Positions 8,299 through 16,307 are shown, counted from the first letter of the stretch. The stretch is 35,778 nucleotides of DNA from an uncultured Bacteroidales bacterium (GCA_947168525.1 CAMVMG010000021.1:1-35778); one strand, 5' to 3'. Made by a program: numbers and translations. The notes: generated from the letters alone by a model not told the origin.

Positions 8299-10248
8299 AT
8301 GAAAAGGAACATCCCAGTAACGCTGCTGCTGGTGCTTTGCCTGGTGCTGCCGGCTGCCGCCCAGAACAATCCGTTCAACCTTGACGACGATTGCTACAAG
8401 TATTACAGCCAAGTGGAGCTTGTCGTGGGCAAGGAGGGCTTTGAAGAGGCCAATGCCGCCCTGCTCGCCAGCGCGCTGGAAAAGGGCGATACCAAGGCGG
8501 AGACGCTGTATTATGTAGAGCAGCTCAAGCACATCACCCGCACAATTACCGCTCGGAAAAAAGATTCCGCCCACAAGGACATCACCAAGGAAGAAGAGGC
8601 CGCCGTGGTCAAGGCCATGGAAAATCTGAAGACGGTGGCCAGGAAGTACGGGTATCCGCAGTACTTCTACTACTCCTACGAGCTGCTGGAAAACTTCTAT
8701 TACAACAACAGCCAGTTCCTGAAAGTGATGGACCTGGTGCAGGAGATGCAGAGAATCGCCCGGGAATACAAGGAAGACTACGGCATCTGGATGGGAGACC
8801 GCTACATGGTAAGCCTCTATGTGGCCCAGAGCGATTACATATCGGCCAAAAGATATATCATCAAGGCCCTCGACATGTTCAACTCCACGGACGACCCCAC
8901 CATCCTGCGGCAGTCGGCCACCCGGCTCTACTGTGACCTGGCCGATACTTACCCCATCGGCCACGATTCCGTCCTGGTAAACGTGGCCAAGGCGGAGGCC
9001 GCCCGGAAACAGCACCTGGACAGCCTCCGCTGCATGTACTACCGGGCCAAGCTCAACGCTTATTACAAAGACAAAAAGGGCTATGAGAAAGCCCGCGACT
9101 ATTGCCTGGCAGACCCTTACATCTCCCAGATCAGCTCATCGGCCAAACAGATGTTCGCCAACCTGGACCACGTCGTGTACACCCCGGAGGGCGGCACTCC
9201 CGCCGTCAATACCCGCGGCATGAACCTGCGGGTGCGGGAAATCAAGTACATCGCCAACGTGGCAGAGGTGTACAACTTCAAGGATCTGGCCTTTGAGCTG
9301 GAGAAACAGCTGGTGGCCAACAACGAGCGCATGCTCTCGGAATCCAACCGGAGCAAGCTCACGGAGCTGGAGTCCCGCCTGGGTTACGACTCCCTTACAG
9401 CCAAAGTGGACCAGCAGGCCGGCGAACTGTCCAAGGCTACCCGGATTATGCTACTGCTCATGACCATTATCCTCCTGGGCGCCCTGGCCTTCTCCTGGAT
9501 CCATATCATGAACCTCAAGAAGACCAACGAGAGAGTGGAGCTGGCCAATGCCGCCAAAACGCGCTTCGTGCAGAACATGAGCCACGAGGTGCGCACGCCC
9601 CTGAACGCCATTGTGGGCTTCTCGCAGCTGCTGTCACTGCCGGACGGCTCTTTCCCGCCGGAAGAGAAGGAGGAGTTCGCCGGACACATCGTCAACAATA
9701 CAAAGATGCTTACCATGCTCCTGGACGACATTCTCAATGTGTCGGCCATGGACAACGGAAAATACCGCATCACCTACGAAGACGGGGAGGTGCACTTCAT
9801 GAGCCAGGCGGCCATCACCAGCACGGAACACCGCCTGCAGCCCGGCGTAAAGATGTACTATGTCCCGGAAAGCAAAGAGCCTTTCACCTTCCGGACAGAC
9901 CCTCGCCGGGTACAGCAGATCCTGATCAACCTGCTCACCAATTCCTGCAAGCATACGGCTGCGGGAGAGATCAAGCTCAGTAGCTCCCTGACGGAAAATC
10001 CCGGCTTCGTGAGCTTTACGGTCACCGATACTGGAACCGGCGTCCCGGCCGACAAAGCGGAGGCCATCTTCGAGCGCTTCACCAAGCTCAACGACTTTGT
10101 CCAGGGCACCGGCCTGGGTCTGAGCATCTGCCGCGACATCGCGGAGCGGATGGGTGCCAAAGTGTTCCTGGACACTACGTACCCGGGCCCTGGCGCCTGC
10201 TTCAAGTTCCTGGTGCCGGTGGTTCCGCCCGAACAGAAAGAAGTTTAA
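8299..10248 (+). CDS. TPR-containing membrane sensor histidine kinase
   Basis: 649 residues from ATG 8299 (GGAG just upstream). The order is: signal peptide 1-21 ending AAAQ; a helical TPR-like periplasmic sensor about 25-370; one membrane span about 383-403; a dimerisation/phosphoacceptor domain with SHEVRTP at 428-434 (H429); and an ATP-binding domain with N box NLLTNSCKHT (544-553), G1 DTGTGVP (577-583), F-box FERF (590-593) and G2 GTGLGLS (603-609). All catalytic motifs are intact, so it should autophosphorylate. It has no receiver domain of its own; a separate receiver starts 15 bases downstream and is the obvious partner. A TATATTTG box at 8286-8293 is almost on top of the start codon, so its use as promoter would give a nearly leaderless mRNA. 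The signal sensed is unknown. Confidence 0.92.
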   Translation: MKRNIPVTLLLVLCLVLPAAAQNNPFNLDDDCYKYYSQVELVVGKEGFEEANAALLASALEKGDTKAETLYYVEQLKHITRTITARKKDSAHKDITKEEEAAVVKAMENLKTVARKYGYPQYFYYSYELLENFYYNNSQFLKVMDLVQEMQRIAREYKEDYGIWMGDRYMVSLYVAQSDYISAKRYIIKALDMFNSTDDPTILRQSATRLYCDLADTYPIGHDSVLVNVAKAEAARKQHLDSLRCMYYRAKLNAYYKDKKGYEKARDYCLADPYISQISSSAKQMFANLDHVVYTPEGGTPAVNTRGMNLRVREIKYIANVAEVYNFKDLAFELEKQLVANNERMLSESNRSKLTELESRLGYDSLTAKVDQQAGELSKATRIMLLLMTIILLGALAFSWIHIMNLKKTNERVELANAAKTRFVQNMSHEVRTPLNAIVGFSQLLSLPDGSFPPEEKEEFAGHIVNNTKMLTMLLDDILNVSAMDNGKYRITYEDGEVHFMSQAAITSTEHRLQPGVKMYYVPESKEPFTFRTDPRRVQQILINLLTNSCKHTAAGEIKLSSSLTENPGFVSFTVTDTGTGVPADKAEAIFERFTKLNDFVQGTGLGLSICRDIAERMGAKVFLDTTYPGPGACFKFLVPVVPPEQKEV

Positions 10249-10263
10249 ATCCATTCATCAGAT

Positions 10264-10689
10264 ATGACACCTTTGTACGCTACCAACCACGACTATTCCC
10301 AGTACAATGTGCTGGCCGTGGATGACATTCCCCTGAATCTGCTGCTGGTGCAGAAGATGCTCGGTAAATTCAATTTCACCATGCGCACCGCCACCAATGG
10401 GCAGCAGGCCCTGGACGCCGTAGCCGCTCAGAAGCCGGACCTGATCCTGCTGGACCTGATGATGCCGGGCATCGACGGTTTCGAGGTTATCCGCCGCCTG
10501 CGGGCAAACCCTGAGACGGCCGATATCCAGATTGTGATCCTGAGCGCCCTTAATTCCAACGAGGATGTGGTGAAGGGATTCAACGTGGGGGCCAACGACT
10601 TCATCATGAAGCCTATCATCATGGAGAAGCTGCTCACCTGCGTGGTCACGCAAATGCAGCTGGTAGAAGCCAAGTGCAAGGGCAAATAG
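10264..10689 (+). CDS. stand-alone receiver (REC) response regulator
   Basis: 141 residues, a single CheY-like receiver domain with no output domain. Expected residues are present: acidic pair D20-D21 (AVDD), phospho-acceptor D64 (LLDLMMPG), S94 in the threonine/serine position (ILSALN), and K116 (IMKP). It lies 15 bases after the histidine kinase and two bases before the next TPR gene, in one operon, so phosphotransfer from that kinase is likely. How the signal leaves a receiver-only protein is not evident; it may bind the kinase-less TPR protein or a membrane regulator. A clear paralog is encoded at 15884-16297, sharing the stretch ILSALNSNED. Confidence 0.93.
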   Translation: MTPLYATNHDYSQYNVLAVDDIPLNLLLVQKMLGKFNFTMRTATNGQQALDAVAAQKPDLILLDLMMPGIDGFEVIRRLRANPETADIQIVILSALNSNEDVVKGFNVGANDFIMKPIIMEKLLTCVVTQMQLVEAKCKGK

Positions 10690-10691
10690 CC

Positions 10692-12026
10692 ATGCGGAAG
10701 TTTTTCCTGTTCCTTTCGTTGTCGCTGGCCGTGCTCACGACCGGCCATGCGCAGATTGTGAACCGGCTCCGGATCGACAGCGACACCTTCGAGCGCTATG
10801 CCTACGGACGCATGCAGGAGTTCAATCCGGCCAATCTAAGGCTGGCAGATTCCCTGTACACCGTAGGGACGGAAAAAGACAACTTCCGCTACAAGTGCCT
10901 GGGACTTTCGCTGGAGTTCCCGGTGCGTTTTGCCCTGGGAGAATACGAACGGATGGACGAGGCCGTGGCAGAGATCAAAACCCTGCTGCAGGACCGGAAA
11001 GACCTCCGGGAGTTCTATTTCTCCACCCTGCATGAGTACTGCGAGCTACTCCTGCACATCGGCCGGATGTCAGATGCCATGTTGGAGGCCCGCGCCATGG
11101 AGCGCCTGGCGTCGGAAGAGAAAAAGCCTGCCGGAAAAATGTACTCCTACCGCATTGTGGGGCTTATCCAGCACTACCGGGAAAACTCTTTCCTGGCCAT
11201 CCAGAACTTCGAGCGCGCCGCCCTCTACTGCAAAGAGGCCCGGGCAGAACAAGACCTTCCCAACCTGCATATCCTGATGGCCCAGGAGTTCATCAAGCTC
11301 AAGCAGTTCGCTGCTGCGGAAGACTATTGTATCAAGGCCGAATCCTACCAGGAATTTTTCCCGGCCATCCGTATCAAAGCCAAAATGACCCGGGCCTATC
11401 TGTACAATGCCCAGCAAGACTGGCCCCGTTTCTGGCGCTGCTACGACGAGCTGATGGCAGATCCGCTGTACAAGATGCAGTCCGACAACGACACGCGCTA
11501 CGGGATGGACATCTACTACTTCCTCTCCAAGGAGCGCTTCGACGAGGCCCTGGCCAAGGCCGATTCCCTGACCACCCCGCGTGACCGCTACGACAAAAAG
11601 CACGGAATTTACGCCGCCAAGGGCGTCTTTGATCACGCCTACTCAGAGCTCCGGGGCCTGGTGAACGAGAAAGACTCCATCTATATCAAAACCCAGAACG
11701 AAGACCTGGCCATCCTGGACGCGGAAATGAACAACGCCCAGCTCCGGGAAGATGCCCAGCGCCTGAAGGCCCAGAACCAGATGACCATCCTGCTGGGCTT
11801 CCTGGTGATGTTCGCCATCGCCTTTGCCTCCATCCTGGTGCAGCAGTGGCAGCTTCGGGAAAACCTGGAAGAGATGCGCCGCAAGAATAACGAGGCCCTC
11901 GCCGCCCGTCGGGCATTCCAGAAAGCCATGGACGCCAAGGAGTCCGAGAACGACTACAAGATTAAAATCCTGCAAAACCGCACCACGAACGTGCTCACCG
12001 ATTATGAAGATTTCCTCAATTCTTAA
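10692..12026 (+). CDS. TPR membrane protein, kinase-less look-alike of the upstream sensor kinase
   Basis: 444 residues from ATG 10692, two bases after the receiver stop. Signal peptide 1-21 (ending GHAQ), long helical TPR-like periplasmic region about 25-355, membrane span about 364-386, then a short cytoplasmic coiled coil (about 387-444, rich in charged residues) and stop. The layout copies the histidine kinase from 8299 up to and just past its membrane span, but no HisKA or ATPase domain follows. It overlaps the next gene by 23 bases. Possible roles (inference): a co-sensor that dimerises with the kinase, or a docking point for the receiver. No enzymatic motif is visible. Confidence 0.8.
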   Translation: MRKFFLFLSLSLAVLTTGHAQIVNRLRIDSDTFERYAYGRMQEFNPANLRLADSLYTVGTEKDNFRYKCLGLSLEFPVRFALGEYERMDEAVAEIKTLLQDRKDLREFYFSTLHEYCELLLHIGRMSDAMLEARAMERLASEEKKPAGKMYSYRIVGLIQHYRENSFLAIQNFERAALYCKEARAEQDLPNLHILMAQEFIKLKQFAAAEDYCIKAESYQEFFPAIRIKAKMTRAYLYNAQQDWPRFWRCYDELMADPLYKMQSDNDTRYGMDIYYFLSKERFDEALAKADSLTTPRDRYDKKHGIYAAKGVFDHAYSELRGLVNEKDSIYIKTQNEDLAILDAEMNNAQLREDAQRLKAQNQMTILLGFLVMFAIAFASILVQQWQLRENLEEMRRKNNEALAARRAFQKAMDAKESENDYKIKILQNRTTNVLTDYEDFLNS

Positions 12027-12426
12027 AAACCACAGCAACGAGCTGCTGGCCCTTGTCATTTTCCTCGCAGGCTCCTCCCTGGGCATGCTGGGGCTCATTC
12101 AGATTGTTCCCCTGGTGCTGGGTATCGTGGGCATTGTCATCCTGGCCTCCGGCCTGTTCTTTTTCTGCATCCGCTTTACCTCGGAGAAAGTGTATAAACA
12201 GTATTACAAAGACAGCTACGAGATAGAGCACGAAACCATCGAGGACGAGATCCGCAAGTCTATGCGCTACCACCGCTACCAGGAGGCCGTTTTGGGCCGA
12301 TACGAGAGCGCCTGCCGGGACCTGGGCCTGGTGGACGAGCAGAAAGACTGGCTGCTGGACCTGCTAATGGCAGAGAAGAACAAGGTGGACCAGGAACTGG
12401 ATGCCCAGGGCGGCGGACATATCTAG
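12004..12426 (+). CDS. small membrane protein with two predicted helices
   Basis: 140 residues from ATG 12004, which lies inside the end of the preceding gene (23-base overlap, different frame), so translation is probably coupled. Two hydrophobic segments at about 13-32 and 34-56 are followed by a charged, helical cytoplasmic tail (60-135). I do not recognise the family. As the last gene of the kinase-receiver-TPR operon, it may be an accessory membrane component of that signalling unit. It ends 22 bases from the stop of the convergent gene at 12449; no clear terminator is seen between them. Confidence 0.7.
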   Translation: MKISSILKNHSNELLALVIFLAGSSLGMLGLIQIVPLVLGIVGIVILASGLFFFCIRFTSEKVYKQYYKDSYEIEHETIEDEIRKSMRYHRYQEAVLGRYESACRDLGLVDEQKDWLLDLLMAEKNKVDQELDAQGGGHI

Positions 12427-12448
12427 ATAATCCGTAAGACTTTTTGAG

Positions 12449-13198
12449 CTACTTCCAACTGTGGCCGATGTCCCAGTGGATGGCGTATTCAAATGCAGTT
12501 TTGTCCGGAGGTAAGTCAAACTCATCCAGGATGAGGGACTTGGCCTCCGGATATTCATCCAGCCATTTCCCAACAGCCACAATAAACCGGTCTTCATTCA
12601 TTAGATAGAAAACCCTTCCTCTGGGCTTTTGCTCATAGGGACCGATGAAGGGGCCTTTCCCGTCTCCGTGATGCTTCTGGCGGTTGTATTCCTTCCGCCA
12701 GACATCCTCGTGCATTTCCGAGCAGGTGATGCGGCCTTCGGAAGCATTGGCCCGGGTGTAGTCCCGGACCGGGTGCGAAACCACGCCGAAGAGTTCCTTC
12801 CAGGCGGGATTGTACCAGAAAATGCCCACTTTAGGGTCATCGGCATGCCCCCTGTTGGCCTCCATCTGGCGGATCACCTGGACGTAATCCTGCTCTGACA
12901 TTTTCTGTATCCGGGCCGGCAGCTCTTCCTGGGATGGCAACAGTTCGTTGAAGATGAACACGACGACCACAAAGTCTTCTGTTTCGTCATAGAAATAGGC
13001 CAGCATGCCGCTTCCGTTGAAACGGCGTTCCCAGTACCCCGGCGCGGGTACGTTCAGGGGCATCGGTGTCCCTATTCCGGAAAGCGGGTGCTCCCGGATA
13101 TCCAGGAGGATAGTTTTTACCTGCTCTGCATACGGAACACTCTTCCCCTTCAAGGCCTGGTACTGATAGTTGGCTTTGGGGCTCAGATACAGTTTCAT
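12449..13198 (-). CDS. YoeB-like toxin-type protein with large C-terminal extension
   Basis: 249 residues. Residues 1-90 resemble YoeB/Txe toxins: a helical start, then IREHPLSGIGTPMPLN, GYWERRFNGSG and a hydrophobic strand VVVVFIF, in the order seen in YoeB (GKPEPLK, WSRRI, final strand). Compared by eye with E. coli YoeB, the catalytic Arg is kept (RR), but the catalytic Glu falls on a Met (PMP) and the terminal His-Tyr pair appears absent, so ribosome-dependent RNase activity is doubtful. Residues about 120-249 are an extra domain (KVGIFWYNPAWKELFGVVSH ... PRGRVFYLMNEDRFIV) that resembles small stand-alone Bacteroidales proteins of unknown role. It overlaps the antitoxin gene by four bases (ATGA), as in yefM-yoeB operons. 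Confidence 0.72.
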   Translation of the reverse strand: MKLYLSPKANYQYQALKGKSVPYAEQVKTILLDIREHPLSGIGTPMPLNVPAPGYWERRFNGSGMLAYFYDETEDFVVVVFIFNELLPSQEELPARIQKMSEQDYVQVIRQMEANRGHADDPKVGIFWYNPAWKELFGVVSHPVRDYTRANASEGRITCSEMHEDVWRKEYNRQKHHGDGKGPFIGPYEQKPRGRVFYLMNEDRFIVAVGKWLDEYPEAKSLILDEFDLPPDKTAFEYAIHWDIGHSWK

Positions 13199-13449
13199 AG
13201 GGCATCTATATCCGTTACCTCGATAAGCTGCCCTGCGGCCATCTGGCGGGCCGCCTCCGCCATTTCTTTCATGGCCGGCTGGTTCCGGAGGATTTCCAGG
13301 GAGCGCTGCATGGCGTTGTACTCCTTGAGGGGGATTAGAACGGCGCCATTGTCCCCTTTGGTGATAATGAGCGGCTCCTCCGTAAAGAGCACATTGTCAT
13401 AGTATTGCTTGATGTTGGCCCGGAAGCCGGAGATTGTGGTTACCTGCAT
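13195..13449 (-). CDS. Phd/YefM-family antitoxin
   Basis: 84 residues: MQVTTISGFRANIKQYYDNV ... EPLIITKGDNGAVLIPLKEY, the usual YefM/Phd DNA-binding fold, followed by a helical C-terminal part that would wrap around the toxin. It comes first in the operon and overlaps the toxin-like gene by ATGA. Members of this family bind palindromes over their own promoter; a perfect palindrome lies a few bases upstream of this start, over a promoter box. Confidence in the family is high; the partner's activity is less certain. Confidence 0.9.
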   Translation of the reverse strand: MQVTTISGFRANIKQYYDNVLFTEEPLIITKGDNGAVLIPLKEYNAMQRSLEILRNQPAMKEMAEAARQMAAGQLIEVTDIDAL

Positions 13450-13456
13450 AGCACAA

Positions 13457-13496
13457 AATTTTGTACAAAATTAAGTATAAAAATGTGATAATGCAA
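13457..13496 (-). promoter_or_regulatory. promoter and palindromic operator of the antitoxin-toxin operon
   Basis: Reading leftward: TTG at 13496-13494, a 20-base gap, then TAATTTTG at 13473-13466 (TAnnTTTG consensus). The perfect 16-bp palindrome AATTTTGTACAAAATT covers 13457-13472 and so overlaps the -7 box; a second overlapping 12-bp palindrome (ACAAAATTTTGT) is at 13453-13464. This is the layout expected for autorepression by a YefM-type antitoxin. Confidence 0.7.
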
Positions 13497-13502
13497 GTGC
13501 CT

Positions 13503-14792
13503 CTATTCGATCTTTTCCAGGAAATCCGACGGGCTGATGCCGTAATAGTCTTTAAAGGCGGTAGAGAAATAGGAGGCGGAAGAGAATCCGCACGTGTTTG
13601 CCACTTGGGTTACGTTGTGTTTTCCGTCCGCAAGAAGCCTGCGTGCCTGGTCCATGCGGATGGCTTTGATAACAAAGGAAGGGGAGAGACCCGTCTCTGA
13701 CTTTAGCTTCCGGTTCACATGAATGCGGCTAATCCCCAGTTTTTCAGAAATTTGCTCTACGCCAAAGCTGGGGTTGGCCAGGTTTTCCTCGGTTAATGCC
13801 AGCACTTTTTCCCCAAACGGAGAGGCGCCCAGTTTCTCCCTGAGTTCTGCTACGGCTGCATCTGATAACGGCTCCGGAATGCCCTCGCGGGCCGGCTTTT
13901 CCTTTGCTACAGCCGGTTTCCTGGGTGCAACCGGTTCTTTAGGCGTGCTGGGCTTCGGGGCGGCCGGCTCCATGGGTGCAGGCTTGGGTGCAGGCTTAGA
14001 TGCGGGCGCGGGTGCGGGCACGGGCGCAAGGGCGGGCGACGGCTTTTCTTCCGGCTTGATATTTTTGCGCGTGGCGCTGCGCACAGACTGTGCTATCAGG
14101 GCCAGGAGCAGTATGGCAGAGAGAATCCAGGGAAGGGCCTGAGAGCGTTCTTTCTTGCGGGGCTGTTCCTGGGAGGGTGTATCAAATTCGAAAGACTTAG
14201 AATTTGATACACTTGCGGAAAAATCACCATTGTAGGCCGTCGTGTGCATGTTTTTATCAACCTGCAGGATTCCGTTTTCGCCAATTATCCACAGGCTTTC
14301 GTCTGTTCCGCACGTTATTTTTAAGGGTGCAAAGGGTAGTGTCAGGAGTTCCTGTGGAGCCGCCTCAGAGGTGAAACTGTACAGCTTTTCTGCGGTGGCG
14401 GCATAGTGAAACCGGCCCTCCGGATCTATCGTCATTACGCAGACCGGAGCCGGAAACCCGTTTTTTTCGGCAAATCCCTGGACCGAATTGTAGCTGTATA
14501 TTCTCCCGTTTCCGTCCAGAATGAAGATGATTTCTGCCGGTTTTTCCAGGGAAAGGGCTTCTATTTTGTCCGATGATAGGTGACCGGACGCCTTGTTATA
14601 GACAATTTGGCGTCCGTTCCGGCCCACGCGCAACAGTCCTTTATCGGCCGTTCCCATCCACAGGGAGCCGTCTTTGGGGCTTTGCACTGTACAGGTGATT
14701 TGGGTGGTGTTTTCGGCCGAATACAGCTGTTTTCCACACAATAATAGGATCGCGGTCAGCAGGGTTGATATGATTCCTTTCAGGCGTTTCAC
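13503..14792 (-). CDS. membrane-tethered AraC-type regulator with beta-propeller-like periplasmic domain
   Basis: 429 residues from GTG 14792, whose GTGA overlaps the stop of the OmpA-like gene. Signal/anchor segment 1-25; residues about 30-185 read like short two-component-propeller blades (DGSLWMGTADKGLLRV, DESLWIIGENGILQVD). A membrane span lies at about 219-236, then a Pro/Ala/Lys-rich tether (about 247-300), then an AraC-family double helix-turn-helix at about 326-427 (ISEKLGISRIHVNRKLK ... VANTCGFSSASYFSTAFK). It resembles the ends of hybrid two-component (HTCS) proteins without kinase and receiver: periplasmic sensing linked directly to DNA binding. The longer frame from 14942 is rejected because it overlaps the upstream gene by 150 bases. 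Being cotranscribed with a periplasmic OmpA-like protein suggests that this partner provides or presents the signal. Confidence 0.87.
   Translation of the reverse strand: MKRLKGIISTLLTAILLLCGKQLYSAENTTQITCTVQSPKDGSLWMGTADKGLLRVGRNGRQIVYNKASGHLSSDKIEALSLEKPAEIIFILDGNGRIYSYNSVQGFAEKNGFPAPVCVMTIDPEGRFHYAATAEKLYSFTSEAAPQELLTLPFAPLKITCGTDESLWIIGENGILQVDKNMHTTAYNGDFSASVSNSKSFEFDTPSQEQPRKKERSQALPWILSAILLLALIAQSVRSATRKNIKPEEKPSPALAPVPAPAPASKPAPKPAPMEPAAPKPSTPKEPVAPRKPAVAKEKPAREGIPEPLSDAAVAELREKLGASPFGEKVLALTEENLANPSFGVEQISEKLGISRIHVNRKLKSETGLSPSFVIKAIRMDQARRLLADGKHNVTQVANTCGFSSASYFSTAFKDYYGISPSDFLEKIE
14177..14212. repeat. 13-bp perfect inverted repeat inside the tethered AraC gene
   Basis: GTGTATCAAATTC at 14177-14189 and GAATTTGATACAC at 14200-14212 are exact reverse complements with a 10-base spacer. 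The arms contain the octamer TTTGATAC, which also occurs upstream of this operon (15847-15854). Being inside coding sequence, it could be an intragenic operator or an mRNA hairpin. Confidence 0.7.
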
Positions 14793-15829
14793 AGGCTGAT
14801 ATAGGCTGCCCGCAGGTTTTCGTATTCTTCGGTAGAGCGTAGCTTTTGCCAGGCCTTGATGTTGGATGATAGACCTAATTGTTGTTTCTTTTGTGCGCTG
14901 GTGAGACTGTTGTCCCGGATGAGATCCAGGATTCCGGCCCATTGATCCCGTTCCTGAGCGCTTTCGATGAGACTGGCAATGCCTTCCCAGCTTTCTCCTT
15001 CACTGACAGATACAATGGTTCCCGGGAAATCCAGTTCTTTCCTAAGGTATTGCTCAAGTGCGGCTGCTCGGTTCCCGGACAGTTTGCTGTTGGCCACCGA
15101 AGAACCCTCCGGAGATGTGAATGTCTTTATATATAAGGTATCGGCCCCGGAGTGTATCCAGTTTTTCAAGGCTTCCAGCTGGGCGCGATTGTCTTTATAT
15201 CCGGGATACACATAGCGGATTCCGGCGGGATAGGTAATCCGGACGGGGTCTGCCGATGCGCGAAGGTTGGAGATGTTTTTTTGCGGGGTAACTGTGACGT
15301 CCATCCTGACACTGCGGAGTTGCTGGAAATAATGCCGGGCCATGTATTCCCAGGCTTCTCCCACCCATAGATCCTGTAGCAAGGACTTCATCTGGGGGCC
15401 GCCATTGCCGATAATCTCCAGAGCTTCTTTTGCCCAGGGCTGACCCGATTTACGGATGTTGGATGCAAGTGCATCCCAGTCTTCGTCCACTACCTCTATT
15501 ATATAGGCACTTTCCGGAATGTCCGGATGCTTAATCTTCAGGAGGGTGACAATGGATTCTGCGCGGGCCTGTGCCAGATAGCGGTTGAAGGCAAGGGGAC
15601 CGTCAGGTGATGAGGCAGAGCGGATGGTTACCCGCCGGACACCCTCCATGGAAAGGAGGCTGTCTGTCTGCAATAGTGCTTTGGCATTCTGCCTGAACGC
15701 CGGATCCAAGGCCGACTGGTTGATCCTGAAACGGAGTTGCACGGATTCTTTGACCGGAGCTGCCGTTAGAACTTGATACGCCAGGCATACCAGCATTAAA
15801 ATGGTGGATGTGAGCTTTTTACCGGACAA
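14789..15829 (-). CDS. periplasmic protein with two OmpA-like lobes
   Basis: 346 residues, with a signal peptide of about 24 residues. Two segments look like OmpA-C-type domains: about 30-95 (FRINQSALDP ... VTIRSASSPDGP.AFN..LAQARAESI) and about 205-275 (YVYPGYKDNRAQLEAL ... LYIKTFTSPEGSSVAN..LSGNRAAALEQYL). Each has the S[AP]xxSPxGxxxxN...RAxxxxxYL pattern. The N-terminal domain of the pilus protein from 19115 has the same layout (VVSYSSPEGNYAYNLALSKKR), so this may be a regulatory paralog of the pilus-associated OmpA/DUF3575 protein without its beta-barrel. Its stop overlaps the GTG of the tethered AraC gene, implying coupled synthesis. A role in peptidoglycan or pilus-base sensing is inference. 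Confidence 0.75.
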   Translation of the reverse strand: MSGKKLTSTILMLVCLAYQVLTAAPVKESVQLRFRINQSALDPAFRQNAKALLQTDSLLSMEGVRRVTIRSASSPDGPLAFNRYLAQARAESIVTLLKIKHPDIPESAYIIEVVDEDWDALASNIRKSGQPWAKEALEIIGNGGPQMKSLLQDLWVGEAWEYMARHYFQQLRSVRMDVTVTPQKNISNLRASADPVRITYPAGIRYVYPGYKDNRAQLEALKNWIHSGADTLYIKTFTSPEGSSVANSKLSGNRAAALEQYLRKELDFPGTIVSVSEGESWEGIASLIESAQERDQWAGILDLIRDNSLTSAQKKQQLGLSSNIKAWQKLRSTEEYENLRAAYISL

Positions 15830-15841
15830 AATAGCGCTGTT

Positions 15842-15887
15842 TCAAATTTGATACATGCAAATATAATCAAAAATTGTAACAAATCAA
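15842..15887 (-). promoter_or_regulatory. promoter of the OmpA-like/AraC pair with possible operator
   Basis: Reading leftward: TTG at 15887-15885 (inside the end of the receiver gene), 19 bases, then TATATTTG at 15865-15858, a full TTG/TAnnTTTG promoter ending about 29 bases before the start codon. Just downstream, at 15842-15855, the leftward sequence TGTATCAAATTTGA contains the palindrome TCAAATTTGA and the octamer shared with the inverted repeat at 14177-14212. This makes a plausible operator at the transcription start. Confidence 0.6.
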
Positions 15888-16297
15888 CTATTTTTTACGG
15901 AATTTAAACGAATTAATTGCGAATGTACGCTGTTGATGAGCTTTTCGAAGATAATGGGCTTGGTAATGAAGTCGTTGGCGCCATAATCATAGGCCCGCAC
16001 AATATCCTCGTTAGAATTGAGCGCAGAGAGCACAATGATGCGTATGCTCGTCCATTCGGGATTCTCACGAACTTTTTTTAATACTTCAAAACCGTCCATA
16101 TAGGGCATCAGGAGGTCTAGAAGCAACAAATCCGGCTTCTGAGCGATGATTTCACGCATGGCTTCCAGTCCATTTCCTGCTTTTCTGATCTGGATATGGA
16201 ACTTGGCGAGCATTTTTTCCACCAGCGTCAGGTTGATGGGAACATCGTCTACAGCCAGGATGTTGTAGCTGGAAAGATCTAGGTCGAAATTCATCAT
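15884..16297 (-). CDS. stand-alone receiver (REC) response regulator, second copy
   Basis: 137 residues, receiver domain only. D17-D18 (AVDD), phospho-acceptor D61 (LLLDLLMP), S91 (VLSALN) and K113 (ITKP) are all present. It is clearly paralogous to the receiver at 10264-10689. It starts 10 bases after the polytopic AraC gene stop and is the last gene of that operon. No kinase is encoded in this operon, so it may take phosphate from the TPR kinase at 8299 or from a kinase elsewhere. Alternatively it may act as a phospho-independent partner of the membrane AraC protein. Confidence 0.92.
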   Translation of the reverse strand: MMNFDLDLSSYNILAVDDVPINLTLVEKMLAKFHIQIRKAGNGLEAMREIIAQKPDLLLLDLLMPYMDGFEVLKKVRENPEWTSIRIIVLSALNSNEDIVRAYDYGANDFITKPIIFEKLINSVHSQLIRLNSVKNS

Positions 16298-16307
16298 TAG
16301 GGAAGGT

